Of a DNA stretch of 18,997 nt, positions 1-8,199 are shown in pieces (position 1 is the first letter of the stretch; the number at the start of each line of letters is the position of its first letter). This DNA comes from Firmicutes bacterium UBA7510 (GTDB lineage Bacteria > Bacillota > Clostridia > Tissierellales > Sedimentibacteraceae), in assembly GCA_002479485.1 (NCBI GenBank), contig DLNM01000065.1, positions 1-18,997 on the forward strand. The letters are read 5' to 3'. The translations under genes were made by a program, and so were the position numbers. Below the pieces are notes generated by a model. That model did no database searches, was not told the origin of the DNA, and saw only the letters and a program-made list of their open reading frames with translations.

Positions 1-1
1 T

Positions 2-58
2 TTTATTATGATGAGGCTTTTGTTTAAAGAGTGGATAAATCAAAATAATAGTAAATAG
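2..58 (+). CDS. 3' end of a truncated upstream gene (partial)
   Basis: The open frame entering from the left edge ends at TAG 56-58 and reads as a basic C-terminus (MMRLLFKEWINQNNSK). It occupies the place where the gene of the preceding cassette should end, before attC 1. Another frame ends at TAA 25-27 (ending DEAFV) and cannot be excluded. There is too little sequence to name the product. Confidence 0.35.
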   Translation, partial: FIMMRLLFKEWINQNNSK

Positions 59-101
59 AAAAATAGTATTAGTTAGTCAAGGTAAGTGTTATCACTTCTA
101 C

Positions 102-250
102 ATCTAACAATATGTTCACGCAAGGGTCTTAGTGGGAACGGTCAGCGGAAGCAAGTCAGACCACATCACTTCACCGGGTGTGACCACCGTCAAGACGGTC
201 TAGTCAAGGATGTCCGGTTCAGCGACGTCGTGAACACAGAGACGTTAGAC
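102..250 (+). repeat. attC-like site 1
   Basis: R'' ATCTAAC at 102-108, then TGTTCACGC. The 3' arm holds CGTGAACA and R' GTTAGAC at 244-250. It is the short form, 149 nt, with the CGCAAGGGTC variant in the 5' arm. An open frame at 86-301 runs through it but is only a translation of the repeat. Confidence 0.88.
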
Positions 251-368
251 GAAATTGATATAATCATTTCAGAGTTTGTTACTTGGGTCATGAATAAATA
301 GTAACAATAACATTAAGAGCTTGTTTGTAAATACTATAATAAAAAATAAATTTTCTATGGAGGCAATT

Positions 369-1028
369 TTGAAAAAGAAATTAATCTATATTTTATTATT
401 AAGTAGTTTAGTATTATCTTCATGTAGTAATAACAATATAATAGAAGAAAGATTATTAGAACTTGAAGAAGAAAATAATAGACTAACAATAATAAACACC
501 AATTTAATAACAGAAAATGAAAATGCCGCAAAAAAGAACCAGGAAAATATACTTGAAATAGCAAGCTTAGAAATGGAAATTAAGTTATTAAAAAATAGCA
601 ATAATGAACTTAAAGAAGTGATAACATCTCTAGAAGAAGATTACACTAAAATAATTGTAAATGATTATAGTAAAGTAGGATATATAGATTATTTGAAAAC
701 TAACTTAAAATCCGGTAAATCTAAGGAAGAAATTTTGCAATTAATTGAGTTTGATTATGTAAAGGTATTACCTGTCGAAGGTGTGGCTGAAATGTGGAGA
801 TTTGATATAGGAACAAATGACGCATATCAATATGAAAGTAATGTTGATAGTGTAGATTTAGATGGTTTATCATCGGAAAGTGTAAGTTTAATTCTTTTTT
901 TAACTTGGAGTAACAAAGATGAATTAGGAAATTATGCGATTTATTACAAGAACTCAGCTGATGGATCAATAAAAGAATGTAGTTTATCAGATAACGAAAA
1001 AATTAAAGAAATTATAATAAATAATTAA
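369..1028 (+). CDS. Predicted lipoprotein with long coiled coil
   Basis: A 219-residue protein of unknown function, probably lipid-anchored on the cell envelope. I start it at TTG 369 because GGAGG lies at 359-363 with 5-nt spacing. An in-frame ATG at 357 and a TTG at 321 lack a ribosome site. Residues 2-18 are KKK followed by a hydrophobic stretch and a lipobox ending LSSC with Cys19, so it is a candidate for signal peptidase II processing. Residues about 25-105 are rich in E, N, K and L with heptad-like spacing, suggesting a coiled coil. The C-terminal 110 residues form a small globular part I do not recognise, though W-R-F-D and a lysine repeat are seen. It is the only gene of cassette 1, whose leader holds the conserved block at 267-290. 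It could be an oligomeric periplasmic or surface protein. Confidence 0.85.
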   Translation: MKKKLIYILLLSSLVLSSCSNNNIIEERLLELEEENNRLTIINTNLITENENAAKKNQENILEIASLEMEIKLLKNSNNELKEVITSLEEDYTKIIVNDYSKVGYIDYLKTNLKSGKSKEEILQLIEFDYVKVLPVEGVAEMWRFDIGTNDAYQYESNVDSVDLDGLSSESVSLILFLTWSNKDELGNYAIYYKNSADGSIKECSLSDNEKIKEIIINN

Positions 1029-1107
1029 ATAATAAAATATGAAAGTAACTAAATAAAATAAAAATATTATTCTAGAGTTTTGCTTTGTAGCTGATTATAT
1101 CAAAATT

Positions 1108-1254
1108 GTCTAACAGCATGTTCACGCTTCGGGTCTTAGTTGGAGAGTCAGGAGGGCAAGTCAGACCACATCACTTCACCGGGTGTGACCACCGCCAAGG
1201 CGGAAAGTCAGGGATGTCCGGTTCAGCGACGTCGTGAACACAGAACCGTTATGT
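1108..1254 (+). repeat. attC-like site 2
   Basis: R'' GTCTAAC 1108-1114, R' GTTATGT 1248-1254, 147 nt. The flank GATTATATC before R'' is complementary to GATATAATC at the start of the same cassette (after site 1), although site 1 and site 2 differ there. It fills the gap 1029-1520 together with a 250-nt leader. That leader has a small inverted repeat AGTAT-AAGA-ATACT near 1397-1410 and no convincing gene. Confidence 0.9.
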
Positions 1255-1269
1255 GAAAGACTAATGTAA

Positions 1270-1292
1270 TTTCAGAGTGTATTTTTAGGGTC
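1270..1292 (+). promoter_or_regulatory. Conserved cassette leader block (representative copy)
   Basis: Most cassettes carry TTTCAGAG, a T-rich stretch and GGGTC about 16-22 nt after the R' box. Other copies are near 267, 2111, 2986, 3706, 4510, 5366, 6136, 7220, 8076, 9044, 12208, 13300, 14270, 16114 and 18905. It is absent after sites 12, 20 and 21 and not clear after site 13. It lies 30-210 nt before the genes. It could be part of a promoter or a conserved part of the recombination site. I see no consistent -35/-10 pair, so the role is inference. Confidence 0.45.
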
Positions 1293-1520
1293 AAATTTAG
1301 TGTATTTTTATTTAAAATATATTAAGTTAGCAAAGAATATTTTTATAATCAGAAGAAAGAATGAAAAATTAAATTTGAAAAAGAGGTATACTCATAGTAT
1401 AAGAATACTACTTCTCTATGTATGAACAGAAAACTGATCTCAAAGTTGTAGATTGTGATAGCAATGGAGAGAAATTTATGTAACAAGAAATATAGATATT
1501 TGAATTTATGGAGGCGTTAT

Positions 1521-1844
1521 ATGGGAAATTTGATTACTGCAATTATTGTTATACTATTGGCGATGGGATGCTGTGTGATTAGTATTCTACAATTTTTAGA
1601 AAAAGGATTTTTGTTCAATAATGAGTATATATTTGCTTCGAAACAAGAACGAGAGAAAATGAACAAAAAGCCACATTATAGGCAATCTAGCATTGTATTT
1701 GCATTTCTAGCAATTATCTTTTTGTGTTTAGCAGTTGAAATTATAACGGATACAGGATGGTTGATTAATTTAATATGGATACTGAGTGCACTTGTAATTA
1801 TATATGCAATAGTTTCTTCAATAAAAATAGTAACTAAAAAGTAA
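1521..1844 (+). CDS. DUF3784-like small membrane protein
   Basis: A 107-residue integral membrane protein with no known biochemical role. The start is ATG 1521, preceded by GGAGG at 1510-1514. An open frame reaches back to 1455 without a ribosome site. Residues about 3-22 form the first membrane helix. A short loop then carries the pattern GFLFNN-SKQEREKMNKK, which matches the K-G-F/A ... S-x-E-E-R/K-x-K-x-x-K signature of DUF3784 proteins. Two more helices follow at about 60-77 and 83-101. The protein ends with a basic tail. Length fits the family (about 100 residues). It is the only gene of cassette 2 and has an unusually long leader of about 270 nt after the R' box. The family assignment is from memory of the motif, not from a search. 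Confidence 0.75.
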   Translation: MGNLITAIIVILLAMGCCVISILQFLEKGFLFNNEYIFASKQEREKMNKKPHYRQSSIVFAFLAIIFLCLAVEIITDTGWLINLIWILSALVIIYAIVSSIKIVTKK

Positions 1845-1949
1845 TAAATAAATTTCAGTTTATCGTGTAGGTTATGAGCATAATATAAAATTTTTAAAAT
1901 GATAAAATTAAATTATGATTGAAAGCCAAGTAGCTTACATTAGTCCTAC

Positions 1950-2095
1950 ACATAACAACATGTTCACGCTTCGGGTCTTAGGGGAACGTTGATAGGGCAA
2001 GTCTGACCACATCACTTCACCGGGTGCGAGCACCGTCAAGATGGTCTAGCACTGATGTCCGGTTCAGCGACGTCGTGAACACGAGACCGTTAGGT
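1950..2095 (+). repeat. attC-like site 3
   Basis: R'' ACATAAC 1950-1956, R' GTTAGGT 2089-2095, 146 nt. The flank TTACATTAGT before R'' pairs with ACTAATGTAA at the start of cassette 2. The tip carries GGTGC-GA-GCACC, a longer hairpin than the usual GGTG-TGAC-CACC. Together with the leader up to 2220 it fills the gene-free stretch after 1844. Confidence 0.9.
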
Positions 2096-2220
2096 GAAAG
2101 ACTAATGTAATTTCAGAGTATATTTTTAGGGTCAAATTACATATAGTTTAGAGTATTTAAGAGCCTGTGAAAAAAGTCTTCTGTGATAAAATAATATATT
2201 ATAAGGAGGAGGTTAATAAG

Positions 2221-2736
2221 ATGAAAAAAATTAAGAAAATTATATTCGCTACATTATTTCTTATACTTTTGGTTTCTGTGCTAATTTACACAAGACCAAT
2301 GACACTTGCTGAACTTTGTTTAGGTGTCGATATAACTCAAAGTGTATCAGTAAGGGGAGATTTTTTTCTTGCAACAAGTGATGGGGCACCAAGTGTTGAG
2401 ACAACTTCACCCTTTGAAATTTATAGAGATGATGAGCGTTTTGGTCAAATAATAGAGTTGTTTGAATCTCGCAAATTTCGTAGATCACTTGTCAACTTGT
2501 TGCCTCAGGGAACTAAAACACATTTAACTAAAGATGGTGATTTTAAGTGGGATGTAATGTTTGAAATTAACGATGTTGAATTTCCAGATGGAAGTGTTGT
2601 TTCAGGAACTTTAATAAGTGTCAATAATTTTTTTGGTGTTTTGGAAGTCCATTTCGATGGCGATGTATGGCGATGCACTACAAGAGATAAGAAAGAATGG
2701 TTAAGTGATGTGATGTCACTGATTTCTTATCCATAA
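2221..2736 (+). CDS. Membrane-anchored exported protein, unknown function
   Basis: A 171-residue protein. The start is ATG 2221, with the strong site AAGGAGGAGG a few bases upstream. The frame is open back to 2167 but nothing supports an earlier start. The N-terminus is MKKIKK followed by a hydrophobic segment (residues about 7-22) and YTRPMTL, the arrangement of an uncleaved signal anchor. There is no lipobox. The rest is an outside domain rich in beta-prone stretches, with acidic motifs (RDDERFGQ, DGDFKWDV) and an aromatic C-terminal part (DVWRC, KKEWLSD). N-termini of the form x-Y-T-R-P-M-T occur in clostridial hypothetical proteins as far as I recall. It is the single gene of cassette 3, and I cannot assign a function. 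Confidence 0.8.
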   Translation: MKKIKKIIFATLFLILLVSVLIYTRPMTLAELCLGVDITQSVSVRGDFFLATSDGAPSVETTSPFEIYRDDERFGQIIELFESRKFRRSLVNLLPQGTKTHLTKDGDFKWDVMFEINDVEFPDGSVVSGTLISVNNFFGVLEVHFDGDVWRCTTRDKKEWLSDVMSLISYP

Positions 2737-2823
2737 GGTTGTCTGATAGACAAGTTCCGAACACAATATAAAGTTCTTAAATAAAATTATGATAGATAGT
2801 CAAGTTGCTTACATTAGCCCAAC

Positions 2824-2971
2824 ACCTAACAACATGTTCACGCTTCGGGTCTTAGAAGGAACGTTCAAGTAAGCAAGTCAGACCACATCACTTCACCGGG
2901 TGTGACCACCGCCAAGACAGAAAGTCAGGTAGGTCCGGTTCAGCGACGTCGTGAACACAGAGACGTTAGGC
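2824..2971 (+). repeat. attC-like site 4
   Basis: R'' ACCTAAC 2824-2830, R' GTTAGGC 2965-2971, 148 nt. The preceding flank TTACATTAG and R'' pair with the start of cassette 3 (TTAGGTG ... CTAATGTAA). The 3' arm is of the GAAAGTCAGG variant rather than GGTCTAG. Confidence 0.9.
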
Positions 2972-3076
2972 GAAAAAGTAATATCATCTCAGAGTATGAT
3001 TTTATGGTCAAATTAAGAAATGCCAAATATATTAACTATAATGATATATATTAGAATGTATAGGAGAATAAGTATA

Positions 3077-3424
3077 ATGTTTAATGAAATTTGTATTTAT
3101 GAAGCGAAAATTGATAAACAAGATGAAATAGAAGCACTTATGAAGGAAGTAGCAGAATTTTATATGGGACAAGATGGTGTTATTGATGTTAAATATATTA
3201 AACGAACCCATCGTCAAGATGACTTTAATGCGGTAAAACAAGGGGAATTACCAATTACTCTTACACGATTTGTAGGAAAGGTAACATATGTTTTACACTG
3301 GACTGTTAGAGATGAGGAAACTCATGCTAGAGTGTCAAAACTAGGTCTTGAGAATTTTTATAAGTGTTGGAATAGATGTCTAACTACAATGCCAAAGATT
3401 ATTTTAGGTCAGAACATAGTGTAA
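3077..3424 (+). CDS. ABM-like dimeric alpha/beta-barrel protein
   Basis: A small soluble protein of 115 residues. The start is ATG 3077, with AGGAG at 3062-3066. The frame is open back to 3020 without a ribosome site. The N-terminus MFNEICIYEAK, then DEIEALMKEVAEFY, then a GVIDVKYIKR strand follows the strand-helix-strand order of antibiotic-biosynthesis-monooxygenase-like (ferredoxin-like) barrels. A second half (TYVLHWTV, DEETHARVSKLGLENFY, KCLTTMP region) repeats the pattern. Members of this fold include small monooxygenases, dehalogenases and many proteins of unknown substrate. No catalytic residues can be named here. The C-terminal PKIILGQ is a distinctive end. It is the single gene of cassette 4. 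I am confident that it is a real gene and only moderately confident in the fold. Confidence 0.75.
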   Translation: MFNEICIYEAKIDKQDEIEALMKEVAEFYMGQDGVIDVKYIKRTHRQDDFNAVKQGELPITLTRFVGKVTYVLHWTVRDEETHARVSKLGLENFYKCWNRCLTTMPKIILGQNIV

Positions 3425-3544
3425 TAAAATAATTGTAAATATATATTATCAATTGGTGAATGATGAAACAAATATAATGCTAATACGTATAGGAAAATAA
3501 AAAAATAGTTTAAGATAGTCATTGAAGCGTGATATTGCTTCAAC

Positions 3545-3692
3545 ATCTAACAACATGTTCATGCAAGGGTCTTAGAGAGAACGGTCAGAGGAAGCAAGTC
3601 AGACCACATCACTTCATCGGGTGCGAGCACCGCCAGGACGGAAAGTCAAGGATGTCCGGTTCAGCGACGTCGAGAACACCATGACGTTAGAA
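3545..3692 (+). repeat. attC-like site 5 (L boxes altered)
   Basis: R'' ATCTAAC 3545-3551, R' GTTAGAA 3686-3692, 148 nt. The inner boxes differ from consensus: TGTTCATG in place of TGTTCACG, and CGAGAACA in place of CGTGAACA, so the inner stem is weakened. The tip is GGTGC-GA-GCACC as in site 3. The flank GATATTGCTT pairs with AGTAATATC at the start of cassette 4. Confidence 0.87.
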
Positions 3693-3793
3693 GAAAGAAT
3701 GATAATTTCAGGGGGTATCTTTTGTGTCAAGATGAATGTAGTTTAGAGTTATTATAAAAGTTGTTAAGTTAGTAAAGATGTGAGGTGTTTATT

Positions 3794-4279
3794 TTGAATA
3801 AAAAAATAGGAATTGCATGTTTGCTCTTGCTGATACTTTTCATAGTGGTAGGATGTAACGTACCAAAAACCATAACGAAAATAGGATATATTTCAAATAT
3901 TAGTAAAGAAAATATGCAATTTGATTTTGATGAAATCGAATGGGTTAGAAAAAATGATATTAAAAGAGTAGAAGATTTGAAACTTAATCAAGACACAGAC
4001 TTTCCAAATGGATTTTATATATATAATCATTCAATTGATAATACTACTTATAAACTTAGCAAAGATGCAACATTTGAGTTTCTTGATGAAAATAATAATT
4101 TTTCAATTAAAAATACAACTTATGATGAGTTTATAGCTCATCACAATCAATTATATAATGAGTTTATTAATCCTTTATTGGAAGATGAAAATATAAAAGA
4201 TATTAATTATTTTACTCCTTATTGGATTGAGATAAAAGACGATATTGTTATAAGTATTAAGCAACAATATGTTCCCTAA
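3794..4279 (+). CDS. Predicted lipoprotein, unknown function
   Basis: A 161-residue protein. I choose TTG 3794 because the GAGGTG stretch just upstream gives a ribosome site with suitable spacing, while the in-frame GTG at 3785 would overlap it. The N-terminus MNKK, a hydrophobic stretch and VVGC (Cys21) form a clear lipobox, so it is probably a signal peptidase II substrate anchored to the envelope. The mature part is rich in D, N and E and contains the aromatic segments NGFYIYNHS and YFTPYWIEI. The ordered middle reads as a small domain with alternating strands and an EFIAHHNQLYNEF helix. I do not recognise a family. It is the single gene of cassette 5. Together with the cassette 1 protein it makes two lipoproteins in one stretch. 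Confidence 0.82.
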   Translation: MNKKIGIACLLLLILFIVVGCNVPKTITKIGYISNISKENMQFDFDEIEWVRKNDIKRVEDLKLNQDTDFPNGFYIYNHSIDNTTYKLSKDATFEFLDENNNFSIKNTTYDEFIAHHNQLYNEFINPLLEDENIKDINYFTPYWIEIKDDIVISIKQQYVP

Positions 4280-4347
4280 TATTTATTGAAGAATCTATTT
4301 AATATATAAAATTAGAATGATAGTCAAGTAGCTTATATCATTCCAAC

Positions 4348-4495
4348 TTCTAACAACATGTTCACGCTTCGGGTCTTAGAGGGAAAGTTGATAGGGTAAG
4401 TCAGACCACATCACTTCACCGGGTGTGACCACCGCCAGGACGGTCTAGTTATACGGGTCCGGTTCAGCGACGTCGTGAACACAGAGACGTTATAG
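4348..4495 (+). repeat. attC-like site 6
   Basis: R'' TTCTAAC 4348-4354, R' GTTATAG 4489-4495, 148 nt. The flank TTATATCATTC pairs with GAATGATAA at the start of cassette 5. The conserved 3' flank AGTCAAGTAGCTTA lies just upstream. Confidence 0.9.
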
Positions 4496-4593
4496 GAAAG
4501 TCTGATATAATTCCGGAGCGTATTTCTATTAGTCAAGATAAGATTTTAAAGCAATATATATGAAAATAATATTATAATTAGGAAAGGAGTAAT

Positions 4594-5097
4594 ATGAAAA
4601 AATTAATTTTAATTGTTGGTCCCAATGGTGTAGGAAAATCTACTACTGCAAGAGAATTTTTTCAGTCTAATTCTAAATGTGCATATGTTGATTCAGATTG
4701 GTGTCGAGTAAAAAATCCGTTTTCATTTACAGAATCAGATCAAAAATTAGTAGCAAACAATATCTTTTGTTTATTACGAAATTATCTTGCATGCGAAGAT
4801 GTTGAAAAAGTCATTTTTACATATGCATTTCATGGAGTACGAAAGAATATATTTGACATAATAATAGCTCGATTACAAGATGAAGGCATTGAAGTTGAAT
4901 TGAAAATAATCATTTTAAAATGTTCATATGATGAAAATATGAATCGCGCACGAGCAGATAAAAGAGATGAAGCACGAATACAATATGGAATGAAAAATAC
5001 ATTTGATTTTTACGATCAATACAATTTTCCAGTAATTGATACGACTTGTATGAAACTAGAACAGATTGTAGAAGTAATAAACAAAATTATTGAATGA
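4594..5097 (+). CDS. P-loop nucleotide/small-molecule kinase-like protein
   Basis: A cytoplasmic P-loop protein of 167 residues. The start ATG 4594 follows AAAGGAG with good spacing. A Walker A motif GPNGVGKST spans residues 9-17. The strand-turn YVDSDWCR (about 31-38) is where small-molecule kinases bind substrate, and RARADKRDEARIQYG (about 118-132) resembles an arginine-rich lid. The C-terminal helix after PVIDTTCMKLEQIV is typical of short AAA_33/zeta-like kinases, in which D-T-T precedes the last helix. The likely activity is ATP-dependent phosphorylation of a nucleoside, antibiotic or other small molecule, but the substrate cannot be read. It is the single gene of cassette 6. A zeta-toxin role is less likely, since no antitoxin gene is present. 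Confidence 0.83.
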   Translation: MKKLILIVGPNGVGKSTTAREFFQSNSKCAYVDSDWCRVKNPFSFTESDQKLVANNIFCLLRNYLACEDVEKVIFTYAFHGVRKNIFDIIIARLQDEGIEVELKIIILKCSYDENMNRARADKRDEARIQYGMKNTFDFYDQYNFPVIDTTCMKLEQIVEVINKIIE

Positions 5098-5205
5098 TAA
5101 TAATAAATCAAAATTTTGAATCAATTGTAAATTTAATTTTATGCTTATGATGCTAATTTAGAATACTTGATATTGTGAGAGTCAAGAAGCTTACATCAGA
5201 TCATC

Positions 5206-5350
5206 CTATAACAACATGTTCACGCAAGGGTCTTAGAGGGAACGTTCAAGGGGCAAGTCAGACCACATCACATCACCGGGTGTGACCACCGCCAAGACGG
5301 TCTATCTTTTAGGTCCGGTTCAGTGACGTCGTGAACAAAGGGCGTTAGAA
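5206..5350 (+). repeat. attC-like site 7
   Basis: R'' CTATAAC 5206-5212, R' GTTAGAA 5344-5350, 145 nt. The 3' arm reads GTGAACAAAGGGCGTT instead of GTGAACACAGAGACGTT. The flank TTACATCAGA pairs with TCTGATATAA after site 6. Site and leader fill the gap 5098-5454. Confidence 0.88.
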
Positions 5351-5454
5351 GAAAGATAGTTACCATTTCAGAGAAAAGTTTTTAGGTCAATAATATTGCA
5401 TTACATGTTACTGTTATAAATAAAGTTAACTATGTTTTAGGAGAAAATTATTGT

Positions 5455-5880
5455 ATGAAATCAAAGTATAAAATTATTATTGTTATTTTCATTATAATAA
5501 CGATTGTGTGTATTTATTATTTTAATGATAATAGTTATAAAAATAGATTAATGACAAAAATTGAAGATGCAACAATTGTTGTATTAAGTAATGCTAATGG
5601 TGATACAGAAACTTTACAATTTGATAAAGAAATACATCCATATGTTATATTTTTAAGTATTATAGAGGTTGATAGACCATGGGATAGGATTTTTGAAAAT
5701 AACTCTAAAGTATTTGTAGATACTGGAATAAGAGTTGAATACAAAAATAATAAACAAACTTTAGGTGTGGCAAGTGTATTAAAGGATAAAAATAATGAGC
5801 AAAAATATATATTATATATGCGTAGAGTATATTGGGAATGTGAGATAGAAAAAGAAGCCATATTAAAACTATTAAAGTAA
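5455..5880 (+). CDS. Small single-pass membrane protein, unknown function
   Basis: A 141-residue protein with ATG 5455 preceded by TTAGGAGAAAA. Residues about 5-23 (isoleucine-rich) form one membrane segment after MKSKYK. The absence of a lipobox suggests a signal anchor with the remainder outside. The body begins YKNRLMTKIEDATIVVLS and continues with short strands and turns. The C-terminal part carries LYMRRVYWECEIEKEAILKLL, probably a strand followed by a helix. I recognise no family. The gene is very AT-rich, like its neighbours, and is alone in cassette 7. It shares a basic N-terminus plus hydrophobic anchor layout with the cassette 3 protein but no visible sequence similarity. Confidence 0.78.
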   Translation: MKSKYKIIIVIFIIITIVCIYYFNDNSYKNRLMTKIEDATIVVLSNANGDTETLQFDKEIHPYVIFLSIIEVDRPWDRIFENNSKVFVDTGIRVEYKNNKQTLGVASVLKDKNNEQKYILYMRRVYWECEIEKEAILKLLK

Positions 5881-5940
5881 ATATATAAAACAATTATAAA
5901 AATTATTAGTATAGTCGTTGGAGCGTGGTAACAATCCATC

Positions 5941-6119
5941 TTCTAACAATATGTTCTCTCTTCGGGTCAAGAGGGAACGTCAGCGAGTAGGAACGTCAAG
6001 GAAGAAAGCCACGCAATAGGCAAGTCAGACCACATCACTTCACCGGGTGTGACCACCGCAAGGTAGGACTAGCTAGTTCTGTCCGGTTCAGCGACGTCGT
6101 GAACACAGAGACGTTATAT
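5941..6119 (+). repeat. attC-like site 8 (long subtype)
   Basis: R'' TTCTAAC 5941-5947, R' GTTATAT 6113-6119, 179 nt. The 5' arm has about 31 extra bases with a repeated GGAACGTCA (near 5974 and 5990). The L'' box reads TGTTCTCTC instead of TGTTCACGC. The flank TGGTAAC pairs with GTTACCA after site 7. Confidence 0.88.
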
Positions 6120-6194
6120 AACATTGATATAATCATTTCAGAGCTTGTTTATTGGGTCTTTTATTAGTGATTAATAATTAGAAGGAAATATATT

Positions 6195-6974
6195 ATGAAA
6201 GATTATTCGTTATTTGATATTTTAGAGAAAAAAATAAATGAAAATATAACATATAATTCAACGGAATATAAAAATCAATTAGAACAAATAAAGAAGATGT
6301 TTGATATACAAAATTATATTTTATTTGAATGTGCGAAAATTATAGAAATAGAACCTTATTTAAATGAAGATGATTTTACTACATTAGTAAAAACAGCTTT
6401 AGTAAAAAATATGTATTCTATTTCGTCTGCTATTAGATTAACAATTGATGGATTGGTCGGTTCAGCAAGAATTATTATGAGAAATGTTTTCGAATTTCTG
6501 CTTATTGCTAAATATGCTTCTATTAGTAATGATTCCACTTTTATTACAAAGTGGGAAAATGGAGAAGAAATTTCTCTTAGTAGGCAAATATTTAGGAATA
6601 TTACATATCCTAAATCAGATGAGATTAAAAGATTTTGGAATATGTTGTGTAGATATACACACGGAACTGTATATTCACAACAAATTGAGATTGATAGTAA
6701 AGATATAAAAAATGATATTAAATTGAATTTACTTTTTATCAGAATGTTATTGGAGATGAATTATCATGTTTTAAATTCTCATTTCACTAACGATTCAATT
6801 TCTTATTATACTAACTTTTATATAACAAATTATTCAGGAGAAGATTCTAAAATAAAAGTATTTAAGCTATATAAAGATGAATTGAGAACGTTATTTAAGG
6901 AATCAAAATCAACTATGGAAAAAGAACCACGTAAAGTTATATATGATTTTAAATTAAAATGGGAATTAAAGTAA
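6195..6974 (+). CDS. DUF5677-like helical protein
   Basis: A 259-residue, largely helical protein with ATG 6195 preceded by AGAAGGAAA. The middle segment (residues about 78-108) reads SAIRLTIDGLVGSARIIMRNVFEF, with Arg96 and Glu100. Further on, WNMLCRYTHGTV places His156. This R...E then Y-T/S-H-G arrangement is what I associate with DUF5677-type proteins, which are often found near mobile or defence genes and whose biochemistry is not settled. The R and H residues are reminiscent of HEPN-like helical bundles. No membrane segment or signal is visible. It is the single gene of cassette 8, 75 nt after the R' box, with the conserved leader block at 6136-6158. The family call is from memory and needs a profile search. 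Confidence 0.72.
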   Translation: MKDYSLFDILEKKINENITYNSTEYKNQLEQIKKMFDIQNYILFECAKIIEIEPYLNEDDFTTLVKTALVKNMYSISSAIRLTIDGLVGSARIIMRNVFEFLLIAKYASISNDSTFITKWENGEEISLSRQIFRNITYPKSDEIKRFWNMLCRYTHGTVYSQQIEIDSKDIKNDIKLNLLFIRMLLEMNYHVLNSHFTNDSISYYTNFYITNYSGEDSKIKVFKLYKDELRTLFKESKSTMEKEPRKVIYDFKLKWELK

Positions 6975-7027
6975 AATAATTTAATTTGTTAGTTAAGAGA
7001 GTTTTTACAGATGATTATATCAACGAT

Positions 7028-7204
7028 ATATAACAACATGTTCACGCAAGGGTCAAGAGGGAACGTCAGCGAGATGGAACGTCAAGGAAGATAGTCACGC
7101 ATGGAGCAAGTCAGACCACATCACTTCACCGGGTGTGACCACCGCCAAGACAGAAAGTCAGGTATGTCCGGTTCAGCGACGTCGTGAACACAGAGACGTT
7201 ATAT
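7028..7204 (+). repeat. attC-like site 9 (long subtype)
   Basis: R'' ATATAAC 7028-7034, R' GTTATAT 7198-7204, 177 nt. It carries the same insertion as site 8. The flank ATGATTATATCAA pairs with TTGATATAATCAT after site 8. The gap 6975-7360 is this site plus a 156-nt leader in which I see no gene. Confidence 0.88.
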
Positions 7205-7360
7205 AACGTTGTATATTCATGTCAGAGCAATTTTTAAGGTTTAAAAATATTTTTGTGTTATTTCAACGATAACTAATTAAAAAAAGTGTTATGTAAACAT
7301 TAAAATTAATAGTCTTTAGAAATTTCATATAAGTTATAAAAGACTATATAGGAGAGAGAA

Positions 7361-7852
7361 ATGTTTGAAAATAAATATAAAGTTAGAGTAAGTTCGAGAG
7401 CAATAATTTTTAATCAAGGTAAAGTATTATTAAATTGTTTTGGAGATGGAAAATATTATAATTTTCCAGGTGGTGGAATTGAAAAAGAAGAAAATTCATT
7501 ACAGGCTGTAGTAAGAGAAGTTAATGAAGAAACTGGATTAGATGTTTATGTAAGAGAAATGGTTTTCTCTTTAGAATATGAACCCAAAACAGGTAAGCAA
7601 ATATATGGAGATGGTCATCATATCAGTTTTTTCTTTCGTTGTGAGTTGATGGGTGATGATACTTTACAAATTCCAACACTACCTGATATTGATCCAATAG
7701 AAACAACACTTGTAGCATATCCAAAATGGGTTGAGATAAAAGATTTAAGTTCTTTAAATATATTACCTCATATTAATAAAAATTTAATTGATTACTATAA
7801 TACAGGAATATTTTTACCTAGATTTTTTGAAGAACCATATATAGCTGAATAA
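7361..7852 (+). CDS. Nudix hydrolase
   Basis: A cytoplasmic Nudix hydrolase of 163 residues. It is expected to cleave a nucleoside diphosphate linked to another group, with Mg2+ held by the Nudix helix. The Nudix box is complete: G38, five residues, E44, seven residues, then REVNEETGL at 52-60, preceded by FPGG. Strands before it (VRVSSRAIIF, KVLLNCF) and the GDGHHISFFFRCEL segment after it fit the fold. The tail (SLNILPHINKNLIDYY) is helical. The start ATG 7361 has AGGAGAG upstream. It is the single gene of cassette 9. A second, very similar copy broken by a nonsense codon lies at 16292-16783, so this cassette has been duplicated or acquired twice. The substrate is unknown. Nudix proteins are common in integron cassettes. 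Confidence 0.93.
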   Translation: MFENKYKVRVSSRAIIFNQGKVLLNCFGDGKYYNFPGGGIEKEENSLQAVVREVNEETGLDVYVREMVFSLEYEPKTGKQIYGDGHHISFFFRCELMGDDTLQIPTLPDIDPIETTLVAYPKWVEIKDLSSLNILPHINKNLIDYYNTGIFLPRFFEEPYIAE

Positions 7853-7911
7853 AAAAATGAAATAAATAATTTCTTTATAGATAGTAATATTAGATGTGAA
7901 TATACAACGTT

Positions 7912-8060
7912 ACATAACAACATGTTCACGCTTCGGGTCTTAGAGGGAACGTCAAGAGGGCAAGTCAGACCACATCACTTCTCCTAGGTGCGACCACCGC
8001 CAAGACGGTCTAGTCAAGTGGGTTCGGTTCAGCGACGTCGTGAACACAGAGACGTTAGCT
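7912..8060 (+). repeat. attC-like site 10
   Basis: R'' ACATAAC 7912-7918, R' GTTAGCT 8054-8060, 149 nt. The tip region reads CTCCTAGGTGCGACCACC instead of CACCGGGTGTGACCACC. The flank GAATATACAACG pairs with the start of cassette 9 (CGTTGTATATTC). It has nearly the same flank as site 20, which ends the second Nudix cassette. Confidence 0.9.
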
Positions 8061-8199
8061 GAAACAGAAATATCATATCAGAGAATAACTATTGGGTCTA
8101 TATCACATAGTTTAGAGGCATTTAAAATTGATATTTAGTTTATAAAGAGTATTTATATAATATGAGATACTCAAATTTGAATTTACGGAGAAGTATAAA

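Noticed and set aside
86..301. 71-codon open frame on the + strand
   Set aside because: It runs through attC-like site 1, has no ribosome site, and its protein is just the translated repeat.
1397..1410. Small hairpin AGTAT-AAGA-ATACT in the cassette 2 leader as a terminator or attenuator
   Set aside because: Five AT-rich pairs and no T-run follow. Such repeats arise easily in this base composition.
4560..4580. TATAAT-like -10 promoter element in the cassette 6 leader
   Set aside because: No -35 element lies at a suitable distance, and TATAAT-like words are frequent in this AT-rich sequence.
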